Assembly (NCBI GenBank): GCA_003024985.2
Contig: PXIH01S0014341.1
From: Euperipatoides rowelli
Lineage: Eukaryota > Onychophora > Udeonychophora > Euonychophora > Peripatopsidae
DNA: 15,620 nucleotides
Reading direction: 5' to 3' (one strand)
Positions 1-9,568 of the stretch are shown here, piece after piece; the stretch's first letter is position 1, and every line of letters starts with the position of its first letter. A program made the position numbers and the translations under genes. The notes beneath the pieces are model-generated. The model was not told the origin of the DNA. It saw nothing but the letters and a program-made list of their open reading frames with translations, and made no database searches.

Positions 1-89
1 TTTAATATTGAGCTCTCGTTCTCGCGAGAGTTTTTTAGTATGTGTGTGTGTTCTTCATGGCGTCTGCTTCATGTCAGACTATCATTACA
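1..89 (-). repeat. Possible start of a gypsy LTR (runs off the window)
   Basis: Read on the minus strand, the sequence after the gypsy integrase frame begins TGTAATGATAG at position 89, with the TG start usual for LTRs. It continues to the window edge. It includes a short hairpin, CTCTCG at 13-18 pairing with CGAGAG at 25-30. I see no clean polypurine tract before it and the other LTR is not in the window, so this is a positional guess: an LTR is expected here because it lies just downstream of the end of pol. Confidence 0.3.
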
Positions 90-134
90 CAGTAAATGAA
101 AATAAATCATTTTATTTTAATTCATGACGGTGTG

Positions 135-670
135 TCATGTTTTATTGTGAAAACAATTCATCATCTCTTTTGTTCCCTGATCATACTACTTTTTACTTTT
201 CTCCTGCATTACTTTTATATCTGTTTGACTTAAACTTATTATTTCTGGATTTAATGACCTTGAATCGATTGGTACTCTAGTTCTTATTTTCCTACTCATC
301 AACAATTGTGAAGGTGATAAATCTACTCCAGTAATGAGTGAATTCCTATATTCCATTAGGGCAAGTTCCCAATCTTGACTCGGTTCATTACATTTTTTTC
401 AACATTGTTTTTGCAATGCCCACTGTCCTTTCAGCCAATCCATTAGATTTAGGATAATGAGGGCTGCTCGTTTTTATATTTATTCCCCATTCATTTGCAA
501 AACACAATACTTGATAAGAGTTAAATAGCATATTGTTAGCTATTATTAACTTTGGAATGACATGTATGGCAAATATTTTTTTCCAATTTGCCACAACAGT
601 GGATGCTTTTTTATCCTCCATTTCCTGAATTTCAAACCAGCGAGAGAATAATCAACTGTTATTAAATAGT
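135..670 (-). pseudogene. Gypsy integrase core and C-terminal region, broken
   Basis: The integrase would insert the element's cDNA into the genome using a D,D,E catalytic triad. The first Asp is visible in TVDYYSRWFEI (about 625-660) and the Glu in NGLAERTV (about 425-460). At the second Asp position the usual DNG reads NNM, so the catalytic Asp is Asn. The open part covers 388-621. Below it a stop or shift is followed by the tail motif DWELALMEYRNS and SPSQLLMSRKIR (about 275-385). An internal stop lies near YDQ, and the frame ends with a TGA at 135-137. This is a decayed copy of a familiar domain; function is not expected. Confidence 0.92.
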
Positions 671-674
671 TTAT

Positions 675-1000
675 TCCTCCTCATTCACAAATATGGGCGG
701 CTAATTTTTTAAATGGAAGAGCTGGCATTTCATGTTTAATCATTGGGTCTGCCACATTGGATCTACTATATTTTTCAGACATTCTACAGTTTTTAACATA
801 ATTTTCAATATCATCTGCCATTCCAGGCCAATACATTTGCCTAGCCCTTTGTTTTGTTTTTGTCATTCCAGTATGTCCATCATGTAACTATTCCAATATT
901 ACTTTCTTTGTTTTTGTGGAATTATTATTTTGTGATTCAAATATGCTTAAATCACGTCTGTATACAAAATATTTTTTTACTTCCTTTGATATTTCATTGG
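675..1000 (-). pseudogene. Gypsy integrase N-terminal H2C2 zinc-binding domain, broken
   Basis: The minus strand encodes LHDGHTGM (about 860-885), then ARQMYWPGMADDIENYV and NCRMS. This is the HHCC zinc-binding module at the integrase N terminus. The two His and the first Cys can be seen, but the second Cys of the CxxC pair reads Ser. The open part is 681-866; a stop sits just before the LHDGH motif. The segment upstream, to about 1150, is the linker to RNase H and carries several stops. Confidence 0.9.
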
Positions 1001-1139
1001 TTTCATTTTTTTAATCCTTCAAAGTTTTTCCAGTCATTTTCCATTTGTTCCTTAACTATTTTTGACACTTTATCCATATTGGTTTCTGTCCTCAGTATCT
1101 CTATTCTTGAGTCACTAATTTTTACATTTGTCATGGATC

Positions 1140-1560
1140 ATCTTCAACTTCATCTTTAATAAAAGCTCTTGATAGTAAATCTGCAATGTGCATATTCTTG
1201 CCACGTATATAATTAGGTTCAGATTATATCGCAACAGTTTGTCTCATTCTTAACAACCTTGGTGATACTATTTTGCTCATATCTTTGTCCATTAATGATT
1301 AATGCTACTAATGGTTTGTGATCAGTCTGGATCAATACTTCTCTTCCATAGGCATANTAATGGAATTTTTGAAGTGCAAACACAATTCCTAGTAACTCTT
1401 TTTCAACCTGAGCATATCTCTGTTCATTTTCTGTTAATCTTCTTGAACCAAATGCTATAGGTAGTCCTTCTTGTAATGCACAACATCCTAGCCCATTCTG
1501 TGAGGCATCAACCTGTATAGTCAATTGTTTATTTTTGTTATAATTTATTAACACTGGGGC
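1140..1560 (-). pseudogene. Gypsy RNase H domain remnant
   Basis: RNase H degrades the RNA strand of the RNA/DNA hybrid during reverse transcription. The open stretch 1219-1554 keeps the acidic residues: Asp in VDASQNGLG, Glu in QVEKELLGIVFAL and Asp in TDHKPL. After a break the domain tail reads TYIRGKNMHIADLLSRAFI, the usual gypsy ending. The ambiguous base at 1357 falls between FH and YAYGR. This is the best preserved part of the gypsy copy, but it has no intact frame to its neighbours. Confidence 0.93.
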
Positions 1561-1917
1561 ATTTATTATTTCAAGTCATTTAATGCTTTTTCATGTCTTG
1601 GTAACCAAGCTCATATTATATCTTTTTTTAATAACTCTATTAAAAGAGCTGTGACTTCTGCCATATCAGGTACAAATCTTCTCAAATACTCTGCCATGCC
1701 TCATAGCCTATTCTTTGTAGTTCTTTTCTGTTGTTTGGTAAATCAATTTCCTCAATTGCCCTGACTTTCTCTTTGTTTAATTGAATTCCATCTTTATTAA
1801 TTATATGTACCAAAAACTTGACAGTTGTTACCTTTTACTATAATTTACTAGGATTAAATCTCACATTTAAGGCTTTAATTTGCTCTGGCTATTACTTGTT
1901 CCAATATTTTATCATCA
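1561..1917 (-). pseudogene. Gypsy reverse transcriptase C-terminal part, broken
   Basis: Minus-strand translation gives, with frame changes, DDKILEQVIARA, then VKFLVH (normally FLGH), then INKDGIQLNKEKVRAIEEI, then MAEYLRRFVPDM and AWLPRHEKALNDLK. These are the palm-end and connection motifs of gypsy reverse transcriptase just before RNase H. A Trp-to-stop change lies before AWLP, and two consecutive stops follow NDLK. The catalytic YxDD would lie just upstream but is absent, because the sequence is cut off at about 1917. Confidence 0.85.
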
Positions 1918-1920
1918 GGC

Positions 1921-3100
1921 TTTCAGATAAAGTATTTTTGGATAAAGTAGTCAATGCTTTGGAGAAATTGAATATTTTTGATAATCTTATTGAATTTTCT
2001 AAATTGGATTATCCCCTTTATAATTATATTCTTTTTGATTCGCCTCAAGCCATGGAGGTTTTTCGTAAAGGATTTACTATGGTGGACAGTAACAACATTA
2101 TTATAGCTAGTGCTACTAATAATATTAACCCTTTCCACTCCAAGGACGGTATTATACCGACATTTTTACTTTACAATTCTCAATTCAACAATCATTGTTA
2201 GCCTCAAAAATGGTTTAAATTAATAACATTTATGTTCAAAGGGACTAAAATATATTTGTTTTTAATCTTACCAAATGATTTTTAAAAAAAACCAAAAAAT
2301 TAAAATCAGTGGATTTAAAAGAATGCAAACAAGACAATTTTCAATTGGAGTGGAAAGGGTTAAGGTGGTGGCTTTTACTGTATTATGGATGCTGATTACG
2401 GTAGTTAAAAAGCAAGTGCATATGCTGTTGCAACAGTATGGAACTATATTGGATATAAAGCCCACTTATATTAGGATAAGCCAAAACAAGACTTTTGAAA
2501 CTTCTACTTACATACATTTTGCCCTTAATGATTCTTTGAGTATTTTGGATTTGCCTTATCTTGTTTACTCCAAGGGAGGCTTAAAGGGTTGGATTAGGGC
2601 AAAGGGGCGCAAGCTCCTTTGTTTTAAATGTATGCGGGAGGATCATGACATTTGGGCATGTTATGTATAGTGTTCTACTTGTGCTTCGCATCAATTAAAA
2701 AAATCATCTTTGCAAGAAAACTTATAAGCATGCTTTGTTACGGGATGAGGCTGTGGAGCCGGTGGATCAATTGTTACAGACAGTGGATGAAACTAATTGG
2801 GATAATGGATGTCAGGCTGGTGATAAAAAGGATTTAATGGATACTGTAAATGTCAAAATGATACGTATTAAGCGGGATGTAGGATTGGTTGGTCAGTTGG
2901 ATAATGAGTCCTTGCCGTCAATGGAGAAAACTATGGATGTAAATGTTTCAGCTAGTTGACTTGGTGCTAAGGATGTCTATGAACAAGGGTTGCTAGGTTA
3001 TGAAGTTGCAGTATCTCAAGATGATGACAAATTAGTAAATCTTGTGGATAGTGAATTAAATGATGAGCTTAAAAACATACCCTTACCAGAGAATGGCTAA
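1921..3100 (+). pseudogene. LINE ORF1 (gag-like, RRM-like plus CCHC knuckle), broken
   Basis: ORF1 proteins bind the element's RNA. The N-terminal part is readable from about 1921 to 2201 (FLDKVVNALEKLNIFDNLIEF). A break follows, then 2275-2670 contains a segment like an RNA-recognition fold (MLLQQYGTILDIK) and a clean zinc knuckle CFKCMREDHDIWAC at 2620-2661, spacing C-x2-C-x4-H-x4-C. After another break the acidic C-terminal tail is readable from about 2735, passes a TGA at 2957-2959, and ends PLPENG with a TAA at 3098-3100. At least three disruptions are visible. The tail has no domain I recognise. Confidence 0.85.
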
Positions 3101-3307
3101 GTTTGCGATTATGCAAGCTTTTGCCTTGATATATAATTGTGTAGGGCAGTGCGGATTCTTATGTTGTCTTTGTGGTTGTATCAAGAGATATGGTGATATT
3201 TTAAGACGATGGATATCAAGTCATATTCTGTTATTGTTTTGTGAAACTTGAAGATTATATTTGTCATTGTTTTGTTGGTTTGGTTGTATGTTTTATACAC
3301 ATTTACG

Positions 3308-4000
3308 ATGGCTATGAATACTGAATTGGCAATTGTATCCTTAAATATACAAGGGCTTAACACCTATGAAGAAAGCTCTTTTAAAAAAATCGATGCATGA
3401 TCAAATTGATATTGTCTTGTTGCAAGAAGTTAAATTAAGGAAAGCTCATGACTTAAAAATGGAGCTAATATTATATCTTTAAGGGACTGGCTTGTACAGC
3501 ATGTAGAGATGTTCTAATATTGGTGGCTAAATCGTTATACCCAACAGATTTCGTAGTGGTTAAAGCTTCTAATCGCATTGATGGTTAACTTGAAGATTAA
3601 TGGTATTTCATATCAGCTTGTGTCCTACTACGCTCCTAATGCAATTAGTTTAAATAAAATTTTAATTCACGATTGGATACCTTATTGTCAGTTGAATATT
3701 CCTATTATTATTATAGGTACCGGTACTGACTTGAATGCTATATCATTGGATCTCTTACCTGAGCTTAAAGATTTTATTTGGATAGCTGGTTTAGTGGATG
3801 TTGCAAATAAATTTTATAAGACTGATATCGCTATGCATTTTGGTCCTTATCCGGCAAGGATTGATTATCTTTTTATTAGGGGCAATGTGTTTACGGTAAA
3901 GGATTATTGGGTAAAGCCTATCAATTTTTCTGATCATGCTGCCTTACATGTAAGCTTATGGATAAAATCTGATATTGTTTATATACTCTCCAACATCTAG
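3308..4000 (+). pseudogene. LINE ORF2 N-terminal AP-type endonuclease, broken
   Basis: This domain nicks target DNA to prime reverse transcription. The likely ORF2 start is the ATG at 3308 (MAMNTELAIV). SLNIQGLN and, after a frameshift, DIVLLQEVK supply the Asn and Glu of the endonuclease/exonuclease/phosphatase family. The open stretch 3578-4000 adds SYYAPN, TDLNAI in place of the usual GDFN, GLVDVAN, ARIDYLFI and the SDH motif at 3929-3937. The catalytic residues I can name are retained, but frameshifts between about 3360 and 3578 split the domain. Confidence 0.9.
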
Positions 4001-4740
4001 GCATAATTATGTATTACCGGCATTTGGATTTTATATTGATAAATTGTCAATAGTCATTCTTATGGCTTCTTTCAAAAGGATTTGCAGCTATATGACTGGA
4101 GAAGATAAAAGTTGTTGTTGGGTAAATTTATTTCAAAATTTGCATATACTGTAGGTTTTCCACTGACTTAAATGCTAGAATCAATGAGCTACAGAATAGT
4201 ATTGGTTTGATGGACATTAAAAAAGAACATATATACCTTTTTTATTAAATGTAGGCAAGAACTGTCTAAGCTTTTGAGTGATAGGCAATCTGCATCCTTT
4301 TTGTTAATGAAAAGACAGATAGTGGCATCGTCTTATGAGATTGGAAAGCTAACATCGATTAGATTTTTTTAATAAAAGGACTGCTATGAGGTTTGATACG
4401 ATAGAAGATGGTGGAAAGTTTTATATTAAGGGCCCACATATAATTGTAGCAATCATGGATAATTTACATTTGTATTATGCTGACTTGAATCACATTAGTG
4501 CTATTGATCTAAGGGATGCTTTTTTTACTATTGATCCTCATTCAAGGTTTAATTTTGCAATTTCTCAGGACCAAATAAAAGAGACTTTTAAGCAGATTAA
4601 TAGGAAATGTTCGCCTGTGTCTGTTATGATATATTTGGTAAATTGGGCCATATTTTTGTGCCGCATTTGTCTAGATTATTTTCTCTACGGTGTATAAATG
4701 TATAATTTATCAGCCACTTATGAATTCTTATCTTATATAT
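4001..4740 (+). pseudogene. LINE ORF2 linker between endonuclease and reverse transcriptase
   Basis: This is the stretch between the SDH motif and the first reverse transcriptase motif. The best-preserved piece is 4386-4697, containing DLRDAFFTID and DQIKETFKQINRK, which matches the usual lead-in to the PG-x-DG region of LINE reverse transcriptases. The frame breaks at that point. Stops are frequent between 4001 and 4385. No separate gene is present. Confidence 0.75.
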
Positions 4741-5760
4741 TTTCCTAAGAAGGAATGTGATTTGTCGAAGCCGATTAATTTATCACATTTGCGGCCAATT
4801 AGCATTCAGGATATCTAATCTAAAATATTTGCCTGCCAAGTTTTTAAATAATAAATTGCCAGAATTATTGCCAGAGTTATTTTCGTTTAAATTCTCACTT
4901 AAAGGTAAAAATATTCATGTGGCTTTAACTATTCTACAGTCTGTGAGACATCATATCAAGGTCAAAAGGTGGAAGAAAGCTTGTAATTTGTATTCTCTTC
5001 ATAGATATTTCAAAGGCTTTTGATTGTGTGAACCATAAATACCCGATATTTTGTATTAAAAATTTGTTTGGATCCTCTAATTTGTCCAGAGCCCTCATAA
5101 CCTATATAACGAACAAGAATGTGATTAAACTTAATGCAAAACTGTATGAATATGGATTGATAAGGAGAGGGATTGCTCAAGGCTCACCTTTAAGTGCCAA
5201 CATTTTTGGTTTTACATCGACCAATTAATTAATCAGATATCTTTGGGAAAGCGCTTATACATTGAAGCCCTTAGGTTGAGTGTGGCAGCATTTTCTTATG
5301 TTGACGATTTTACTGTGGTACTGAATGATCATTGTCATTTGCCTTTGGTATTGAATGTGTTGGATGTTTTTGCCAGNGAGACAGGTTCTAAGATTAATTT
5401 GCAGAAGTCATTTGTATGGTTTCCGTACATAAACAAGATGGATAATGCTTTTTGGGCATCTTACCCTACTAAGATATTAGGGCTTCCTTTTCCCTTTGTG
5501 GGAACATTTACGAGGTGGAGAATTCAGAATGACATATTGGATTATATACAAGAGTCTAGGCTAAGATTGCAAGGCAAGAACATATCGTTATTGACAAAAA
5601 TTAAGATAGTAAATACTTACCTGGTGCCTAAGATTTTGTATTTTCTCCCATACGTTGCATTTACTAAATCTTTTATTAAGAAAATTTATGGTCTTATTAA
5701 TAAAATATTGTGGAATACAAAGTTGATACTGATTAGTAAATATACTCTTTGTTGATCTAT
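4741..5760 (+). pseudogene. LINE ORF2 reverse transcriptase, broken
   Basis: This is the polymerase that copies the element RNA at the nick. In order, and in more than one frame, I see PKKECDL with LRPISIQDI (about 4745-4815), then IDISKAFDCVNHK with the first catalytic Asp codon at 5004-5006, GIAQGSPLSANIFG (about 5170-5210), the YVDD catalytic motif at 5297-5308, INLQKSFVW (about 5393-5420) and KILGLPF (about 5472). All catalytic Asp residues are kept, so the copy died mainly by frameshifts (near 4820, 5000 and 5228). An ambiguous base lies at 5377, 69 bases past YVDD. Confidence 0.93.
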
Positions 5761-6509
5761 AGCTAAAGGTGGAGTAGGTCAACACGACATTGATATTTTA
5801 GCTTAAGTAATTAGAGCTAATACCTTCATTGTGCTAGATAAGTTTTTGCAGAAGATTGCACATAGGATACCGATATTTCCTACTGATACTCCTCCGCCCA
5901 GGATAAATAGAGCTCATCCTGTCTTCTTATTAATGGTTGCTAATGCTGAACTAGTCGATACCTTAAATGACAATAGCCTATACAAAAATTCAATTATAAA
6001 GCTTATCATATATTACATACGGATGATCAAGTCAACATTTCTCCTGGGTGTCTTAAGACTATGTTTAAGGATTTTAAGAAATTAAGAATTGCACCTAACT
6101 TATGTGATTTTTTATACAAAGTAGCTCATAAGGCCTTATTTACTAAGCAAAGGATGAAACAGCATTATAATTTAAATATAGATGTTAAATGTGGCTTTTG
6201 CGATCAAATCGACGATATTGATCATTTATTGTTTAGATGTCAATATTTCTTGATCTGCGCAACATGATTGCTATATATGTACAGTTTGATCTTAATAATA
6301 GTGATTTAAATTCTTAATTTTTATTTATGATTAGAGCTAAGCATGTTGCTTGGTTGTTGTTACATGCATGTTATTCGATTTGGAGGGTAAGAAATAACAT
6401 TGTATTTAATGATGTAAAGCTTAGACCCTGGGTTTATATGTTGGGTCAAGTAAAAGAACTTAAGAGTGATGCAAAACTATTGCGTTTTAGTGTTTATCAG
6501 AGCAAATAG
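5761..6509 (+). pseudogene. LINE ORF2 C-terminal region with CCHC-like finger
   Basis: Downstream of the polymerase the sequence encodes INKILWNTK (about 5697-5725), then AKGGVGQHDIDILA after a stop, then GVLRL/LRIAPNLCDFLYKVAHKAL, and finally CGFCDQIDDIDHLLFRC at 6190-6240 (C-x2-C-x7-H-x4-C). A finger of this type at the ORF2 end is known from L1/Tx1-like and related LINEs. The frame continues in pieces to a TAG at 6507-6509, which I take as the end of ORF2. Several breaks are present. Confidence 0.82.
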
Positions 6510-6794
6510 TTAAATGTTGAATTAAATGATTTTTATGATAGGTATATACAGGTATAAGTTCCTAGATGATTGCAAAATGAAAAGGGAGAGGAAAAAAGGA
6601 AATATATATATATATTGCTGCCTTAATAGAAGTGATAGTGTTATGAGTTATCTTTATTTGATTATAAGCCATTGTATATTTAGTTATGATTTTGTGTATA
6701 ATGATGTATTATTGATACTGTGTTTGTTGATGTATTCATGTTTAGTGTGGAATAAAGTAACGGATAATTTCCCCCTTTTTTTTTAAAAAAAAAA
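6510..6794 (+). other. LINE 3' UTR with polyadenylation signal and poly(A) tail
   Basis: After the ORF2 stop comes an AT-rich noncoding tail with a short TA microsatellite (6599-6614). A canonical AATAAA lies at 6751-6756, and 28 bases later a run of ten A begins (6785-6794). This is the spacing expected of a reverse-transcribed mRNA end, so I place the 3' end of the LINE here. The A run is preceded directly by nine T, giving a T9A10 block. Confidence 0.7.
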
Positions 6795-7602
6795 TAGGAT
6801 ATTGCCTTTACCTGTCTAAAAAGTATATTTTGATTTTTTTTATAAAAAAAAAAACTTATTTTTACATTATATTTAGCTATTTTGGCTTATAATCTTTTGT
6901 CAGATTATGGTATTTAAGACATTTATGTGGGTTACGATTATTTATGGGGATACATTATATACAGTATGTGTGTACTGTAAATACTATACAGTAAATATTG
7001 TAGAGACTGCATATATATTGTACATACCATAATTATATTAATATTACGAACACTTATATAAGCATATGTAGTATTTAAAGTTTTATCGATAAGTAAATGA
7101 TTAAATAATGTATGCACTTTACCTTGTTTATTAAGTGTCTGTAACTTCATACTACCCCTATACAGGCAGTATATACTGTACGTTGCAACGAATGAGATGA
7201 TGTAATATTTTTTAAAGCAATTATAAATATTATAAAATAAATTTTTAAACAAAATAGCATAGCGCACATAATTTTATACAAAGACACACAGTTACAACAT
7301 TTTACATTCAACATTACTTACCACAGTGCTACTATTACTTATAAAATTGCTGGGGTTTTAATTCTTTGAAACTTACTAAAATTATTCGTAAAAACATGAT
7401 TTCAGAATGAGGGAGCATAATAACTTTGACAGCAAGTACGGTATGCAAATTCACATCATTGGTATATTTTTGTATCTCCAGTGTTTAGAAGCAGAAATAA
7501 AAAGGGAAAGAGAAATAGATAGATTCAACCTAATCCATTAGTGATAGAGGTGAAATGAAGTAAAAAAAACTGTAGACTATAGTAGTAAACATTATGCTTT
7601 AC
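6795..7602 (-). other. Probable intron of the minus-strand gene, noncoding
   Basis: This stretch lies just past the donor of the minus-strand coding exon (GT at 7601-7602), so it is best read as the start of an intron that runs out of the window or into the retroelements. I see no downstream acceptor followed by a credible exon. It is AT-rich and includes several TACTGTA/TACAGTA words (6960-6993, 7174) and one T/A run block near 6833-6855. No coding sequence is supported. Confidence 0.5.
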
Positions 7603-8014
7603 CTTGCAAATTGCGAAATTGTGTTAAACCCACATCTCTCAGATCAAAATGTGGAGAAGTTCTGTGTTGTTCCGGCATAGGACTAAGGCCTGGACTAACG
7701 TTTAATATGGGTGGTGTTCGAGCACTGAATAAATGGCCTTGTGAATCCTGAATTGGAGAAATTGGATGTTCCTGTACGCAACTTAAAGGATCCGTAAACA
7801 TATTTCCCCCTGCAGTGACCAAAGTAGGTGATAGCTGACCATTATGGTGTAAGGTAGGTTTAGGCAAGATTGTCCTGTATCGTGGGCCTTGAGGCTCGCG
7901 TTGAGCCGATGGAGTTGCAATAGGCATAACTGGATTTCACCTTTAAGGAAAACCTAGGCGAAAAAAATCCTCGCACTACACAGTTTCCAATCAGGCGATT
8001 TCAATGACCTTCAA
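7603..8014 (-). CDS. First coding exon of an unidentified, proline/serine-rich protein
   Basis: The exon is bounded by a pyrimidine-rich acceptor (TTTTGTTTTTCACAG ending at 8015) and a good donor (CAAG followed by GTAAAG, GT at 7601-7602). Translation starts at the ATG at 7925-7927; an in-frame TGA just upstream (7934-7936) shows this is a true start. The first 87 bases of the exon are therefore 5' UTR. It encodes 108 residues, MPIATPSAQREPQGPRY onward, ending in LTQFRNLQ, plus one base of the next codon. The piece is rich in Pro, Ser and Thr, with SP/TP sites (SPIQ, TPPILNVSPGLSP) and no membrane segment or signal peptide, as in disordered parts of nuclear regulators. I do not recognise the family. 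The base composition is more GC-rich than its surroundings, which supports real coding sequence. Confidence 0.75.
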
Positions 8015-8632
8015 CTGTGAAAAACAAAATAAATATAACGTTGAATTATAATTTATTACAATAATAAATGCTACGGTATACTAGAAACAATTTATCACAT
8101 AATGGTAATAAAATCTTACAGTTGAGTCAAATTAAAATAACTCAAATAATTTAACAGCATTATGATAAGCCAAATTAAAACTTAAGTTAGATAGCCTAAC
8201 TATAATAAATTTTTAAAAAAAGCAAGTTCTACGTAACGTTGATTAAGTTTTTATGAGGCTTACATGGTTTGGTTGATAAAGGCGAAACAAGATTGAAGTC
8301 CCAGACACCCCCTCGAGTTTAATTATATGGTAGTTAAATTAGATGGTTTAAAACATAAAAAAAAATTTAATGGGGAATAAAGTTCAAAGAATAACCGATA
8401 ACTTTTATCAGAAGCTAATGAATAAAATATAAAATAACGCCAAAATTGCCCATTTCATTATATTTTAAGTCCTTTGAAAATACTGTAGCTAGCTCTCAAT
8501 TTGTATTATTCGGAACCAGAACATGCATTCTGAACGCAAGAAAATGTGACCTTCTTTATCTGCACTGCTAACTACAGGAAAAATAAATTTGAAGTGTAGC
8601 AGCTGATATTAACAATCAGAATTACAACTTAC
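8015..8632 (-). other. 618-nt intron in the 5' UTR of the minus-strand gene
   Basis: On the minus strand a near-consensus donor (CAAG followed by GTAAGTTG, GT at 8631-8632) and a strong acceptor (polypyrimidine run then CAG, ending at 8015) face each other. Nothing between them looks coding on either strand. The sequence is AT-rich and carries no clear repeat. The pairing is inferred from splice signals only. Confidence 0.6.
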
Positions 8633-8780
8633 CTTGAAGTTAACATGATTATATTTTGATTAAACATTAAAATTATAATTGTATAAGTTTTCCAGTTAAT
8701 GTTGACGTCTAATAGTTGCAAAAAGAACCACTCTCTTCCCATTGCAGAAATCTCCGCCTTCTGTGATGTCATTTCCCCCC
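8633..8780 (-). other. Probable 5' noncoding exon of the minus-strand gene (upstream edge uncertain)
   Basis: This is the sequence upstream of the donor at 8631-8632. The donor end (8633) is well defined. The other end is not: I set it near the CRE-like site at 8764-8771 and the GGCGGAG (8752-8758), which are more likely promoter or start-proximal sequence. It could start anywhere between about 8700 and 8950. Confidence 0.4.
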
Positions 8781-9568
8781 TCTGACACGACTTTCCGAGA
8801 AATTCCATATTTGGCTTAAATTATCCTAAAACTTCGGAAATATAAATTTAAGCATAATTTCATGCTTTAAAATTATTATTTTAATATATATTTTTCTTGC
8901 TTTAAGACAAAATTCTTAAACAAGTAAAATTTAATTAGTTTCATACCGAATGAAATCATCATCATCAATATCGACTTCCAAAAATAGATTTGTAAACAAA
9001 TTCCTAGAATCTTATTGGATAATCTCGCTCATGTGATACATTACAGCATCACTAATATTTTCAGAACACTTTGTTGTTAGTGGGCAGTATTAGTGCAAGA
9101 TAGCAAATATTTGCGTGTCTTTTTGGATCTCTTTTCTCCGTTAAAGTACAAAATTTAAATGATAGATTCATAATACTTGCTGCAGTGTTTAAATTTTGAT
9201 GAGAAATAAGGTTATTCAAGAAAAAAAGACTAGCAGCTGGAAAAAGAAGATAGGAATTGCAACAGCAAGCAAAGAAAGGATTGCTCCGCCATTGCAATTT
9301 GAAACTAAAACAACGCCTAAAATTGTTTACGTAATTTGGCCCCTTTTTTTCTAGAATTAGAAATCTGTTTTATAGATTTCTCAGGGTCCACATAGATAGG
9401 TATTCATTTCAAATGACCAATTTAATTTATATTTGGAATGATTTTAATTTTGTTTCCTATATTGACGAACAAAGAACATTTAACGTTGACCTCTGAAGGT
9501 TGTCTACGTAGCTGCCGGAACAAACGGAGAATAAGTCTCATTTAAATTACAATTTCGTCGCACTTCAA
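8700..9568. promoter_or_regulatory. Candidate shared promoter region between head-to-head genes
   Basis: This is the gap between the minus-strand 5' exon and the PNRC2-like start. Visible candidate sites are two CRE/ATF-like octamers, TGACGTCT at 8703-8710 and TGATGTCA at 8764-8771, and two CTCCGCC motifs, at 8752-8758 and about 9284-9290; the second continues into CATTGCAAT. No TATA box stands out at a useful distance. A minus-strand open frame at 9061-9297 starts in this region but has a composition unlike a protein and I do not count it. The plus-strand gene may have a 5' noncoding exon here; the acceptor-like CACTAATATTTTCAG ending at 9060 is one possible splice site. Confidence 0.4.

Larger units (their letters stand above)
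135..1917 (-). mobile_element. Ty3/gypsy-type LTR retrotransposon, decayed pol fragment
   Basis: Reading right to left, the minus strand carries in order the end of reverse transcriptase, RNase H, the integrase H2C2 zinc finger, the integrase core and the integrase C-terminal region. This is the standard Ty3/gypsy pol order. The frame is broken by several stops and frameshifts, so the copy is inactive. No gag, protease or N-terminal reverse transcriptase is present; the fragment stops abruptly near 1917, where the plus-strand LINE begins. The wording of the motifs, for example SPSQLLMSR in the integrase tail, resembles the Mag/K02A2.6-like elements common in invertebrates; that subgroup is an inference. 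One ambiguous base lies in the RNase H part at 1357. Confidence 0.95.
1918..6794 (+). mobile_element. Non-LTR retrotransposon (LINE), near complete but inactive
   Basis: The plus strand carries a two-ORF LINE about 4.9 kb long. ORF1 has a CCHC knuckle. ORF2 has an AP-type endonuclease, reverse transcriptase and a C-terminal CCHC-like finger. The element closes with AATAAA at 6751-6756 and a poly(A) run at 6785-6794. Many frameshifts and stops make it dead. ORF1 with an RRM-like fold before the knuckle, and an ORF2 tail with a CxxC..H..C finger, suggest the L1/Tx1 side of the LINE tree; that placement is an inference. I found no target-site duplication: the bases after the poly(A), TAGGATATTG, do not recur at the 5' junction. 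The 5' end may therefore be truncated or rearranged against the gypsy fragment. Confidence 0.92.

Noticed and set aside
13-40. CTCTCG/CGAGAG hairpin followed by six T, considered as a transcription terminator
   Set aside because: The context is a eukaryotic retroelement LTR region; a bacterial-type terminator has no meaning here, so I treat it as part of the possible LTR.
854-1159. Plus-strand 101-residue open frame, hydrophobic
   Set aside because: It lies antisense to the gypsy integrase/RNase H remnant, which is clearly coded on the minus strand; its Phe/Leu richness comes from reading A-rich coding sequence backwards.
2268-2465. Minus-strand 65-residue open frame with hydrophobic stretch
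   Set aside because: Antisense shadow of LINE ORF1.
6938-7267. Minus-strand 109-residue open frame
   Set aside because: Tyr/Ile-rich product of AT-rich sequence with TACAGTA repeats; no motif, no splice or start context, and it sits in a probable intron.
9061-9297. Minus-strand 78-residue open frame upstream of the PNRC2-like gene
   Set aside because: No recognisable motif and unusual composition; it lies in the presumed promoter gap. A 5' noncoding exon or regulatory sequence is likelier.
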